NCBI RefSeq assembly: GCF_011745365.1
Contig: NW_024468917.1
Span: 1,922,001 to 1,986,000, forward strand
Length of the DNA stretch: 64,000 nucleotides
Reading direction: 5' to 3'
From: Cryphonectria parasitica EP155
Taxonomy: Eukaryota > Ascomycota > Sordariomycetes > Diaporthales > Cryphonectriaceae
Each line of letters opens with the position of its first letter. The first letter of the stretch is position 1. Made by a program: the position numbers and the translations under genes. Under the pieces are notes generated by a model that was not told the DNA's origin, did no database searches, and saw only the letters and a program-made list of their open reading frames with translations. Positions 37,201 through 48,532 of this stretch are shown here, in pieces.

Positions 37201-38260
37201 AACAGCCGGTGGGGCAGTAGAGAGGAAGAGGAAAAGAGTCGTCGAGGACATTACGGACGAGCACGACAGGCGCGTCTCGCCCAAGATGTCCACGACGAGC
37301 CCAAGTGAGCACTCGCCGCAGACGACAACGAGCGGCTCTTCTTCTTCAATGGTCGAGTCGCCTGTCGTCGAGGCGGGTGGGAAGGGGAACAAGAAGCCTG
37401 AGAAGAGGTTTGCTTGTCCGTATTACAAGAACAACCCAGGCGAGTTCCGGCAGAAACGGACTTGTTGCGGGCCGGGTTGGCCTACGGTGCATCGAGTGAA
37501 GTAGGTTTCCACGATTCTATTACTTATAAAAACTGAATCTTTAGGATTTCTATGCTAATCCATCTGCTGCAAACAGAGAACATCTGTACCGCTGTCACAC
37601 CATCGGCAAACACACTTGCAGTCGCTGCATGAAGCGCTGCAAGAGCGCGGCAGATCTCCTGGCGCACCAGCGGGCCGACGTCCCTTGCGAAACCAGGACG
37701 GATGCGTTCCCGGAAGGCACCATGATGCCGTCCCAGGAGGAGGCTCTGCGGGTGAAAAAGCGGGTGCCGCCCAACACCACCGAGGAGCAGAGGTGGAACG
37801 AGGTGTACATGGTGCTCTTTCCAGATTCGGGCTTGGACTCGCTGCCCACGCCTTGTAAGTCAAGCCTGACAGTTCAACACTGGTTCCGCTCCCACCCTCC
37901 CTCTCCTCGTGTCATCTTGCTAATCCCATCTCCTGCCTGATAGTTTATGAAGATGACCAAACCGATCCCCGCAACGCAACCGAAACTTCCCTCTTCACAA
38001 AATTCAATGATTCCCCGGATGGCGACGCTTGGTTCTGCAGTCCTTCCGACTACGAACAGTACCTGAGCCGCAGCCTCCCACAGCGGGTGCAGCGGGAACT
38101 AGAGAGGCAGATCCAGAAGGACTTTGGGTTTTTTGGGGACGAGACGCAGACCAGGCGGGTGGTGGATATGGTGCAGAAGCTGCAGCTCAGGTTGTTTCGA
38201 CAGTTTCAGCAGGAAGGGGAGGGCAGGCATACCGGTCTTGGGTCTGATGGATGTGGGTGA
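34246..38260 (+). CDS. Protein kinase fused to a fungal C2H2-like zinc-finger module
   Basis: Six exons: 34246-34398, 34489-34497 (9 nt), 34604-36454, 36650-37500, 37577-37854, 37944-38260, giving 1152 aa. Seen: an N-terminal 340 residues without recognised catalytic motifs; a Ser/Thr-kinase-like domain with a degenerate glycine loop GGNSEVWKV (about 349), the lysine in FAIKRL, the Glu in FRREVRNLLRL, catalytic loop HGDIKPEN (HGD not HRD, about 498), GDFG (about 565) and YRPPEYD; a variable Ser/Thr-rich region with basic ERKRKR; then RFACPYYKNNP...CCGPGWPTVHRVKEHLYRCH...CSRCMKRCKSAADLLAHQR (about 925-1010), the fungal C2H2-like module; and a final helical region. The Asn of HxDxKPEN and the DFG Asp are kept, so activity is plausible. 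Target unknown. Confidence 0.85.
34489..34497 (+). other. 9-nt candidate microexon of the kinase-fusion gene
   Basis: Preceded by TACTAAC and CTCACAG and followed by GTAAGT. It would insert three residues (HDS) between FW and TASLNH. The frame holds with or without it, so it rests on splice signals alone. Confidence 0.6.
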
Positions 38261-38547
38261 GAAAGAAGTACCGAAAAGAAGTATTGGATATTTGGATGGA
38301 CAATAGTGCAAGAAGAATCAAGGTTCGACTTGGGAGGGGCTAGGGTTGTTCATACAGAGGTTGGAACGTGCGTTGTTGACACACGGATGACCACTCTCTT
38401 GGGTAAAGCAGTAATGAATTTACGGCCGCATATGCTATATTGAACACAAACTACTCCTGTTCATCCCGAGTGTTTTCTCAGAAGAAGCTCGTTTCCCAAT
38501 CTGTAGAAGCTAGAATATCCACAAAGAGAACCTCAATATGTCACCGC
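38261..38547. other. Convergent 3' spacer
   Basis: 287 bp between the stop codons of the kinase-fusion gene (+) and the aldo-keto reductase gene (-). Nothing else seen. Confidence 0.7.
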
Positions 38548-39601
38548 CTACAGCTCGTCAACACCTTCCAGGTCAATATGATCATCCAGGTCGGCAAACA
38601 GCTTCACCCCCCAGTTCTTGCTGGGATTACTAAACCGAGCCTTCTTGTCCTGCCCAGCAATCGCCTCCATCTCCTCGTCGGTGAAGGTGATGGTCCGCGC
38701 CGCCACATTCTCGGCAAGGTGCTCCTCCGAGGTGCTCTTGGGGATGACGATAGTGCCGCGCTGGATCCCCCAGGCCAGCACGACCTGTGCGGGTGTGGCG
38801 TTCTTCTTGGCGGCCAGGTCGGTCCAGAAGGGGTCCTTGAGCAAGGGATCGAGGTTTTTGCGGCCGTCGTAGATGGGGTTCGTGTTGCCAAAGGGCGAGT
38901 ACGCGATGACCTTGACGCCGACGTCGGCGTGGTAGTCGACAAAGTCCTGCTGCTGGAGGTACGGGTGCGTCTCGAACTCGTGGGCGTACGGGCAGATGTC
39001 GCACGCCGCCAGGATGGCCTCCACGTCGGCGCGCGCAAAGTTGGACACGCCAATGTGCCGCGTCAGGTTGGCGCGGACAAAGCCTTCCAGCGTGCGCCAC
39101 GTGTTGAGGAGGGTGGTCGTGGTGTCGAGTTTGGTGCTGTCGGGCACGAACGCCACGGGCCAGTGCACCAGGTACAGGTCCAGCTGGTCGAGGCCGAGGC
39201 GGTCGAGGGTCTCACGGATGGCGCTCTCGGCCTCGCCTTGTCTGTGGTGCGAGTTCCAGAGCTTGGAGGTCACCCAGATGTCGTCACGGGGAAGAGCGGC
39301 GGCTGCGATGCCCTTGCCGGTCTGGTCCTCGTTTCCTAGCGTGATGATTGAGTTGGATGATTGCTTTCAAAAAACGGCAGCGCGCGGGAGAAAGAGGAGG
39401 GCAAGCGGCACAAGACTTACGGTAGATCCAGGCGGCATCAATGTGATCGTAGCCGTTCTGGAGGCCGAACTCAACGGCGTGAGGGACCTTGTCTCGATCG
39501 GAAAGCCATGTTCCCAGGCCCAGAGACGGGATGTCTTCGAGCGCGGCGGTGCATGTCGCGAAGAGACCTCCGACAATGACGAGAGACGTCCTGAGAGCCA
39601 T
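38548..39601 (-). CDS. Aldo-keto reductase with a predicted signal peptide
   Basis: NAD(P)H-dependent carbonyl reductase of the AKR superfamily. Two exons, 39601-39421 and 39335-38548 (GTAAGT donor, CGCTAG acceptor), giving 322 aa. Seen: GLGTW; the catalytic Asp and Tyr in HIDAAWIYRNE (formed across the junction); the catalytic Lys in VTSKLWN; the catalytic His in YLVHWPVAF; the AKR signature IGVSNF; and a C-terminal NADP-site IPKSTSEEHL. The tetrad Asp-Tyr-Lys-His is complete. Unusually, the barrel is preceded by ALRTSLVIVGGLFATCTAA, which looks like a cleavable secretion signal; most AKRs are cytosolic. Another ATG at 39697 would bury this signal, so 39601 is preferred. Substrate unknown. 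Confidence 0.9.
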
Positions 39602-40688
39602 TGTGATTCTGGCTATGATCAATTTGTCAGGTGGCAAAGTTATCCTGAGTGTGAAGCACTCAAAAAGATTCACACCGAGAGCTTTGGTGTAAATCAATTA
39701 CTTTATTGCCACACAACTTTCTCCCCTCCTTTCAAACAGTTCCCCTGCCATCGATGGCATCATCCCGCATCTCCACTGCTCATACACCGGTGCCGGCTGC
39801 CCCGGCGACCGGCATCAACATCCTCCTATCTGCAGGGGGTGCAGCGGTGCTGCTGTGGATAGCTTCAGCATGCATTTCTCCCGCCTCTCAAAAGTCTCTT
39901 GTCCTTTGAGGGCTCGAACTCCGTTCTCCTTTCGAGATGCCGGCGGATAGTTCTGGCATGAGTGCAGATACTGCAGACATAGCCTGTCTGTCCATTGTCG
40001 CCCAGGCGGACACAGCTGCTTCAGGGGTGGACTTCGCAAAAGAAAACCAAAGGAAAAAGATCAGGGGAAGTGAAAGGGCTGGTTTTAAGGCATCGGGTCT
40101 GCTGTGGGTTCCGAGCACCTCAGTAATTGATCAATAGTGAATGTAATTCTCATCGTCATCAGTCTTCGAACACGCACGAGCGGGTTCATGACTTCACAAA
40201 GAAGTCACGCCTTTAGCGATGCCAGCAAGAAGACATGTGTCTAAATGTGCTCATTTGCCTCGTGACACCAAATAGGCCAGAATGTAATCACATCAGTCCT
40301 AGAACTAATCATGGAAGGCAAGTTCTGTTCTGGTCCAATAGGCAGCGACGACTTGATGACAGATGCCCGGTGAGCCTTCCGAGAACAATCACTCGAGTAG
40401 CCACTGCTACCTCAAGACCAGAAAGGCCTGTCTGCTAATGTGAGCAGGAGCATCTTGACGAAGTGTTTGATCAGAAAACAAACATTCGTTCTCTGCCAAC
40501 ATCGCTTGACATTATCCTTGTTTTGCTGCCAGCCATCCAACCTGCAACACGATCACATTCACAGCTCGTCACCTACACCTATAGTTTCTCATCAGACGTC
40601 TATCAGATTTTCCCTGTGGAGCACATTCTCTGTCTCCGCGCTCCATTGCTCTACTGCTGCACGAGTACTTGCTCAAAGTCAATAGAAA
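39602..40688. promoter_or_regulatory. Divergent intergenic region, aldo-keto reductase and ML-domain gene
   Basis: 1.09 kb between two start codons pointing apart; both genes encode predicted secreted proteins. No further motif recognised. Confidence 0.5.
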
Positions 40689-41398
40689 ATGAAGCTCCTT
40701 GCTCCTGCTGTTGCCATCGTCTGGACGCTCCTCATGGGGTTGACTTGGAGTTCACCCGTAGACCAACATGGGAAGATGACAACCTGGGATTCATTCTCGG
40801 AAGCCATCGGCAATGCGACATCGATGCTGTTCTCGAAAGCACCAGGAGACCGTGTGGCTGGAAATGCGAGCATCTACCACTGCAAGAATACTGGCCAGAA
40901 TGATATAGCAGAGTTCAACTTCATCAACACGTCGCCTCAGGTACTCCACAGGTAATTGATGCGCACAAAAACTTCCACCATCACAAACAGTTCACTAATA
41001 CTCGTGGGGTGGTACCAGAAACTCGGACTTCAACGTCACAGTATCTGGCCGGCTCCGTCAGCTGGTTGAAGACGGCGCCATGATGGACATCAAGGTCAAG
41101 TACTCAGTCTTACCGGTCCCCGTCGTGCGCCGCAAATATTCTCTCTGCGAACTATTGAAATACACTGGGACCACGTGTCCGATCCCAGTGGGCGACCTGG
41201 GGTTTGACAGATCATGGCACATCCCCGACAGATTCATCCCTCGGGTAAGGCTCTGCCCATCGCTTCTCCAGGCTTTACAGCCGTTTATTGGTTATGAGAC
41301 TGATAGAGCCGCAGGGAATGTACCATATCTATATCAACGCATATACGAAGAACAAGGATCCCATTGCCTGTCTGGTCATCAACCAAAGGTTCAACTAA
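40689..41398 (+). CDS. Secreted ML (MD-2/NPC2-like) lipid-binding protein
   Basis: Small secreted or vacuolar protein expected to bind a lipid or sterol in an immunoglobulin-like pocket. Exons 40689-40951, 41019-41244, 41315-41398, giving 190 aa. Seen: a signal peptide (KLLAPAVAIVWTLLMGLTWS); four Cys in the mature part (IYHCKN, SLCELL, TTCPIPVG, IACLVIN); the pattern of a beta-sandwich with FNVTVSGRL after the first junction; and the terminal CLVINQRF strand typical of ML and NPC2-type domains. Of two possible donors at the end of exon 1, GTAATT at 40952 is chosen because the other breaks the frame. Function beyond lipid binding is not known. Confidence 0.85.
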
Positions 41399-42021
41399 TG
41401 AATGGATGGGTGACACATCCTGCCACTGATCAATGGCCATGTGTACTTGTTTTTGGGTGGACATTTGTTGAGAAGTGGAGAGAAAGGCGACAAGATCACC
41501 TATGACTGACAAGTGGACGCCGCTGGCTTGGTGAATGGGGCCGAAAGACGAGAGAAGAGTCTTTCTAATGGGCAACATTACCTAGAAAGTTATATCTGAT
41601 TACATTTTTTTTTCAAGCATTAGTTGCGTGCCATGAAACCTGATGTAATTTCATCTGGCCGTCCGTTTGTCTTGCGTTTTCCTGCGTCGGATTAGAGGGT
41701 AATATATGATGGTAAATATGCGCCTCTAGTAAAGTGTTAAAACCACACGAATCGTGGACACAGATGGTGAGTCACGCACTTCTGGATGTGAGCTTCTTGA
41801 TAACATTTACTGTACATTTCTGCTCTCAATCCTAATACGCATTGTTTACATGCTGCAATCTGCAATCTCCTGCCATCAATGCCATACCATTCTCACTTTA
41901 TGTACCCATGATGATATGCGCTTACCCAGATGCAGCTATGGAGGCATCATGCAATGCCGAAACCCGTGAAATTCCAAGCACTTCGTTACTGTTATCTGTT
42001 GCCGTGATATTTCTAATCTGA
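41399..42021. other. Convergent 3' intergenic region
   Basis: AT-rich 3' flanks of the ML-domain gene (+) and the P450 gene (-); no gene seen. Confidence 0.6.
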
Positions 42022-43917
42022 TCAGGAGCATTCGATCAGGCATCTCTTGCCCTTTGGAGGAGCCAAGAAGTACAACATTTGCTGCATGTCGTCGTCGGTC
42101 ATGCCCTCTCGAGTCGACCTTTCTGCGTTGGGAAACGCGCGGAAAAAGCGCGCTGTGGCCAGACGTAGCTCCAGACGGGCAAGATGAAGACCAAGGCAGA
42201 CTTTTGTTTTCCAGTCGTCAGTATCAGCAATTTTCACGAAGAAGCATTATGTTTGTGTGTGTGTGTGTGTCTGTCATATCTGGGGCAAAAAGACAGAGAG
42301 TCACTTACTCCTGGAACCACCGCCAAACGGCATCGAGAGATCCTTCATCTCCTTCGTAGGATTAACCCACCGAGAAGGATCGAATTTTTCGGGATCAGGA
42401 AAAACCTCAGGATCCCTGTGAAGAGTCCAGGCTTGGGTGCACACAATGGACCCGCCAGGGAGGTAGTGGCCGCTGAGTGTGGCACCTCCTGGAGGAACCA
42501 CCCGAGGGAGAGCAGATGGTGCAGGGGCATGCAGCCGCAGACTCTCCTCGATAACCTGGTTGAGATACGGAAGGTGTTGCAGGTCTTTGTCGTGATAGTC
42601 CACGGGAAGCTGCTGGAGCTCCTTCACAAGCTTCTCTCTGACCTCCGGGAGGCCGCAGACGCGCCACACGAGGTAGGTCAGGGTGAGCGCGGTCGTGTCA
42701 CTCCCCGCGATAATGTAAACTTGTGCCTCGGCCAGGATCTCGTTGAACGACATAGAAGCCTCCTCCTCTTCCTTGAATAGCCTCTTGAAGAGGCTTGGTA
42801 CGGGTACATTCGGGTCTTGCTCAACTAGGCTCTGGTACTGCTGCAACAACTGAGTGGCAAACTTGATGTTGTTCTTGAGGACTTGAGTGTTCTCGCCAAA
42901 ACCTGGGATAGGCACGCCGTAAAAAGCGAGTTTTGCTAAGAAGGGGAATGCGCTTCGCTTAGCTCCTGTAACGGCGATCTTCTCGAGGTTCCGACTGTAT
43001 TCATTTTTCTACTTCTGTCAGTATCAGCGCCTACTGGATGCCTTGGGATTTTGAGATCGCACCTCTCCATGCTCTAGCATTCTAAAGGATTGACCAAAAG
43101 TGAGCTCGCCAATGACATCGGTAGCCATCTGTACAACTCAAATTATCAGCAATCTATATCGAAAATGCATGTGGTGACGGGCGGGCGGGGCGTTGAGGTC
43201 TGAAAGACTCTTGGTTTGGACTAACAAATAGCCACCACTTGAACACATCGGCCACGCCACGGGTCTCCATTTCCCTCGCCATGCGCTCGATGGCCAGGTT
43301 GACTCGGCCCTCCACGATTGGGTGGAAACTCTGCAGGGACGCATCGGAAAACCCGCCGGATAGAAGCTTACGGTGTTGGCGGTGGTACTGAATGTCTACC
43401 GTATTGAAGACATTTTCTGCAAGAGTATCCGTCATTATCAGCAAGAGTCATTGCAAAGCGGAGTGCGTATTTGATAGTAATGTACCTGATGCACCGCCCG
43501 GGGCCTTGAGTGCACTGTAGAACTTGGGTGATTTGGTATACGTCGCCTTCACGGTGTGAATCTCCTTGACTGAAGCAACGTCCGCCACGTCAACCTCCTC
43601 CGGGCCAACTCGAACGATTGGGCCTGGATCAAGTAAGCTTTTATTAGTCAAACCCGCAAGCAAACACTAACAGTGGTGTAAAGTGTGTAAGGCTGACCAT
43701 ATTTTTCATGCAAATCGTGAACATATTTGGCTCTTTTTCCTGCAACGCCGTAGTACTTGAGGACCTGGCCTGTGAAAAGGGAGTACCAAGGCCCCGGTAC
43801 TTTGGCCAGGGGCGTGGAGAAGGCACTGTACACATATGCCAGCACAGCCAGGCCGAGGATGCCGAGGGCCAGGTAGCGATTTTGCTCGCTAATACTAGTG
43901 AAAAGGATGTCTGCCAT
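42022..43917 (-). CDS. Cytochrome P450 monooxygenase
   Basis: ER-anchored haem-thiolate monooxygenase. Six exons: 43917-43698, 43623-43486, 43416-43226, 43128-43063, 43008-42309, 42200-42022, giving 497 aa. Seen: an N-terminal membrane anchor (LALGILGLAVLAYVYSAF) and proline hinge KVPGPW; helix C motif near YHRQHRKLLSGGF; I-helix AGSDTT (about residue 303); K-helix ExxR in EESLRLH; the PERF-like region DPSRW; and the haem loop FGGGSRICLG, whose Ile is created by the last splice junction (AAAAG acceptor). It has the form of fungal secondary-metabolism P450s rather than CYP51 or CYP61, but I cannot assign the CYP family. The last intron contains a (GT)n tract. Confidence 0.92.
42254..42270 (+). 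repeat. (TG)n microsatellite in a P450 intron
   Basis: About eight TG/GT units inside the last intron of the minus-strand P450 gene, where they read as CA on the coding strand. Confidence 0.9.
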
Positions 43918-44797
43918 TCTGCGTCGGAAGTCTCAATACTGGAGCAGTGGATGATAAAACTTGTGTCCAGCATCTTGGGCGCCAAAAGGAGAGCGCGGAA
44001 ATCTTGTGTGCTTTATATGCTACCTGTGGTCAATGTAACGGATGCAATTCCCACAGTGTTTGCTTCCGTGAAGCTGTAATTGCATACGGTTTGAAACCAG
44101 ACCATCGTAGCGGGCTAACTCAAGGCACCGACGACCGATTGTCCCGATAATTTTCCAAACGCGACAAAAGGCACTGCTTTCTTCCTTCGTCCACACTGTA
44201 TGCCCATATCTCGTTGCTGTTGGGCGTGCTTTGGTTTCTCAGCACTTCGCTACGACCCAGAACTCCGTGCCGGCGCCGACCACATTACCCGAACGCGCGA
44301 GGTGGTTTTTGGAGAACATCTATGTTTGGGCCGCTGGTGCGTCATTTTGTCAGATTCGCGCAATGTGCACCAGACCATTTCGTCTGATTTGATTGCACAT
44401 GCCTGGTATGGCTAACGCTTGGGGGTGACTGGAAGTTACTGTGGTACATCCACAACGGTGCACGCGCAAGGTCCCGCGGCCACCAATTGTCTTCATCGTC
44501 GTTCGTTCAGTGATATCCACTCTGATACACGTTCTAGTGGGGTTCCGAGGTTCCCCTTAGAAAGGAACTCAGACATGACGAAACAACTACCAGAAATACG
44601 TTGTGCGCTGTTTGCTCGCGGATGCCAATTCGGCCCCGGAATCAATCTTCGGATAACCGCATATTGGGCACGACGGTACAAGGTATCTAGGTAGGTGGCA
44701 CGCTAATTGGTGGTGAAGAGTGGCAAAAATATGAGACACCTTGACCGGACAGAGGATTCGAATTAGATGCTCCATGGAGCTATGAATAGAGCACTTG

Positions 44798-45083
44798 ACC
44801 CAATTCTCGGCCGAATTCGTCGAGGACCACAAAGGATCCGGAAGAGATCCTCGACTGCCTACGGCTATTGATCTCCGAGGGCATGACCATACAAGATATT
44901 CCTCGCCCACTAGATGTACTTCTATTGTCTCTCTTTCATATCTTCATTCGAATTTTGTTGTTTGGATTCATCCCATCAGTCTTTTTATCCATCTTTGCCA
45001 TAATTGTCTATCTCCGTTGGACCTTACGAGCATTCAATCTGAGTAAGCCGGCCGTAAATACAGAGTCGATTCGCGAGCCCTGA
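44798..45083 (+). other. Possible gene remnant with one hydrophobic helix pair
   Basis: Open frame without a solid start that reads KDPEEILDCLRLLISEGM, then a long hydrophobic stretch (VLLLSLFHIFIRILLFGF and onward), then RWTLRAFNLS and a polar end at a TGA. It looks like the C-terminal part of a membrane protein but no upstream exon could be joined to it. Not recognised. Confidence 0.2.
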
Positions 45084-47033
45084 AATTGAAAGTCCTAGCT
45101 CACGTCTTAGACGAGTGATCCTAGATGTTGATAAAGAAAGGAAGCCCTAGTGGTTGAGTAAGTAAAGCTTGCACAATAGCGCAATTAGTGACCGTGGGAA
45201 GGCATTCAGACTGGATGGAAGCAGGACCCAGCGCGAATTAGTCTGTAGACAGGTCGTTATGGCTTCACTATTATTAAGGTCAATGCGCTCTAGGACATCC
45301 TCGTCATGCACCTCGACGCCACAATGCTTCTACTCAGAACGGCCGTTTCATAACGTAATCATATTCTAGCTAAAGTCAAAATCATCAACACACTGCAAGG
45401 ACCCTTGTTCAATACGTAGGTATGCCATCTAGAACGTATTAAGCTTACGAAAACGGCCGTCTATGTAATAGATCGTCTGCTGACATAGAAGCCAACCATC
45501 TCGCTCGTAGAAGAGTGTTTGCAGCTTCAATATACCTGCATTTTCACCTATGAACCTCAACCTAAATCATTCATACAAAAACATGCCGCGTACACTAATT
45601 TCTGTCCTCTATTTATAGCTACTCTAATGCAAAGCGGCTCGGAGACCGTAACTTAAAATTAAGCAACGGCTCATGATAGATGGGCAACGCCCGGCTCGCA
45701 TAACCACCTATAAAGACTACCTAGGCGCAACATGTTAATTAGACGGACACGAACTTTTGCATACGACTGCACAAGCTAATGCATGTCCTGTGTGTGACCC
45801 CAATTCTTCGCCGAGTCCAGCATATGACCTGGCCTAAAAATACTCAAATTCCGCTGCCTCCCCAATTGAGCCAAATAGTCGTATGCAGTGCGACTTGAGC
45901 ATGTTGCTCCGGAATGTTCCCTCCAAATTCAACTACGAGGCACTCTAGCTATCTTCAGGATGAAAAATATGCTTGCCGAAAGCTGACTTGTAGTGTAGCC
46001 AGCGGTTTGATTACTGGCTCGATGTGAAGGCAGCCAAGCGGGTTTCCAAGTGTGCTGATCAACTTAGCTCTTTAGCACAAGCTAACAAGCTGACAGTCGG
46101 CCCTCGGAGTATCGAGATGGTGCCACCCGCTTCTTGAGTATTTGATCTTCCACAGTCAAGGCTCCCTTTTCGGCCCGTGCGTGTGTGTATGTGTGGCAGT
46201 GAGCTTCCCTCGAGCCCCGTTCTTGTGTACAGTGTCTTAGGATGCCGAAGATCCGTAGTCCTCTTCCCAGCCCTGTGTTCCCTTTCTAAGCGCTCGAATA
46301 ACCATTGCAAGAATTGAATTACCTCAAGAGCTTGAGAACAGCGATCTCCATGATGCTCGTGTCTCGGATAATCAGTCCGATTTCCTTTGCTTGTCAGTGA
46401 CTCTGTTTCTTCCTTGTGAAAGACATTGCCTACAGGATTATAGACAAAGATCCAAATCGAATTTATCAGATTTATGAGGCAACTCAGTGACTGACTTCTC
46501 AGACCTCTGTTGTCATGTGTATTACCAGATCATTTGGCAATGCATAGGAACGGGATAGGGAATCATACATGACTACGAATAGCACTAGCTGATTGTACGA
46601 CTTTTCTGCCCCTTTTCCTAATGATCAAGTTCGGAGCCATTGAACATCGGAACGGAGGGCTCATGGTCGTGAAGACGTAGTACAAAAGAAAATGGAGCTT
46701 GACACTGCATTGGTATCGGACACGTGCCTTTCTAGAAATATACAAGACCATGCAGATCGGACGTGAGAAGACCCTGCTAGTATCCTGTGCTCGAGGTCCA
46801 GGAGCGTAACACGGCAGCCGTGGTGGCTTTTGATAGTTCTGGGAGAATAAGCTTAAGCTTGGCGTACAGGACGCCACAGAGCCCGACGAAAGCCAATATC
46901 CCCTTATGGATGCAGCACTAATTACACGCGATCGTATTCGAAGCCTGTAACTCGGTACGCATGACGTTGTGAACATCGTTTTCCTAGAGAGGCCCTTTTC
47001 AGCTGGAGATTCACGGAGTGATGTGCATGTATG

Positions 47034-47040
47034 TATAAAT
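47034..47040 (+). promoter_or_regulatory. TATA-like box of the tyrosinase gene
   Basis: TATAAAT, about 190 bases upstream of the tyrosinase ATG; position is plausible for an inducible fungal promoter with a long leader. Confidence 0.4.
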
Positions 47041-47231
47041 ATTAGATATCCGTTTGAAGATGAGCAGAGCTGTCCCCTCGCTCCTTTGTCTTTAGCATCC
47101 GAACGCCTTGGCCTGGCATATTATATCTCAATGCTCTTCTTCATAAAACTCCCCAGCTTGCCAAGCTTTCTCTCACTTTAAGGCCTGTCTTTCCAGTGAT
47201 TACTTCCTTTAGATTGCCGACAATAATCACT

Positions 47232-48532
47232 ATGCGGTATCTATTTTCTCTCTTGCTTCTATCTGCGGCGGAACTAGGGCTGAGCGTTACTCTCCCAGCC
47301 ATAGAGGGAAATACCTTGCGCTCTAGAAAGACGACCACCGAGTCTGCTGAGCACGATTCTTCGTCGATGATCATCCGTAGTGTTGATGTCTCAGACATAC
47401 CATTGGACGACTTTGGGGCTTTCAATACGCTCACATTGCAACAAGTTGTGGATGATCCAACCCTCCTTGACACCGCAAGTACTATAAACGGAACATCTAG
47501 TAACGATCTAGGCAATATCAAAACCGCAAGCCTAGCCGTCGAGGAGTCCCCACAGGCCTCCTCCTGTACTTCCCCACAAACACGTATTGAGTGGCGTGAC
47601 TATTCCAGCTCAGACCGCCAAGCGTTTGTGGACGGTATTTCATGTCTCACCCAACTACCGTCCGCCGGGTCAGCCTATGCGCCCTCGACGAGCCGCTACG
47701 AGGATCTCGTCCGGACGCATCAGAAACTCACCACACAGGTGCACGGCAATGGCATCTTCCTCCTTTGGCACCGGTACTTTGTGCACCTGTTCGAGCAGGC
47801 CCTGCGCTCAGAGTGCGGATTCGACCGCGCAATGCCATGGTGGGACGAGACACTGGACAGCGGTGCTTTCCACCTTTCCACCTTATTCACGTCGCAGTAT
47901 TTTGGCAACCTGTCTGGGCCGACCAACGGGGCCGGAACCTGTGTCACGGATGGTGTCTTTGCGCATCTGACCTGTCATATCGGGCCCGGGACGAACAATG
48001 TCCAGCATTGCCTCTCAAGGGCTCTCAACGAGACCGACACGGCTCAGTCCAGCACGGCGTATGTCGACTACTGCGCTGGCTTTGACTACTTTGGCACGTT
48101 CAGCAGCTGTGCTGAGATGGGGCCACACGCATGGACACACAACGGGATCGGATCTGTCATGTGAGCAGACCCTCCTCTGAACCAATGTGTATTTTCTTTG
48201 GTCTATTGTCCTTGAAATCATAATTGATCCAGTTACAAATTTCTTTTTTCTGACACAATCTTATCAGGTCCGACGTATATTCAAGTCCGAGCGACCCAAT
48301 CTTTTTCATGCATCATCTATTTGTCGACCATGAACTCGCTGCTTGGCAGGAAGCTGACAGCAGCCGGAAGTCGACGGTCGCGGATGCGTGTACCCAGGGT
48401 TATGCACCCTGCCAGACCGCTGTGACGCTTGACACTGTGCTCAACATGAATGGGCTGGGAGCAAATGTGACGGTCGGGAATGTCCTCGACACTCAGGGTG
48501 GTCCTCTCTGTTACACATACGATTATTACTAG
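47232..48532 (+). CDS. Secreted tyrosinase-domain (type-3 copper) oxidase
   Basis: Di-copper phenol oxidase; family members oxidise monophenols, catechols or aminophenols. Two exons, 47232-48160 and 48268-48532 (GTGAGC donor, TTATCAG acceptor), giving 397 aa. Seen: a signal peptide (RYLFSLLLLSAAELGLSV); a pro-region of about 100 residues; CuA ligands at about H163, H171 and H180 (THQKL, VHGNG, LLWHRYF); CuB ligands at about H299, H303 and H326 (GPHAWTHNG and DPIFFMHHLFVDH); six or more Cys; and several N-glycosylation sites. All six copper His are present. It lacks the long C-terminal lid of classical fungal tyrosinases and resembles the short secreted fungal group. The upstream in-frame ATG at 47196 is rejected because it hides the signal peptide. 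Confidence 0.92.

Larger units (their letters stand above)
43918..47231. other. Gene-poor 3.3-kb region
   Basis: 5' flank of the P450 gene and of the tyrosinase gene. Mostly AT-rich DNA with frequent stops in all frames. One short hydrophobic frame (about 44798-45083) is listed separately as a possible gene remnant. A short inverted pair (ACGGCCGTTTC at about 45340 and GAAAACGGCCGT at about 45449) is present. No transposon ends, rRNA or tRNA recognised. Confidence 0.5.

Noticed and set aside
45600..45740. 5S rRNA fragment
   Set aside because: Some phrases look structured but do not match the conserved 5S internal control region.
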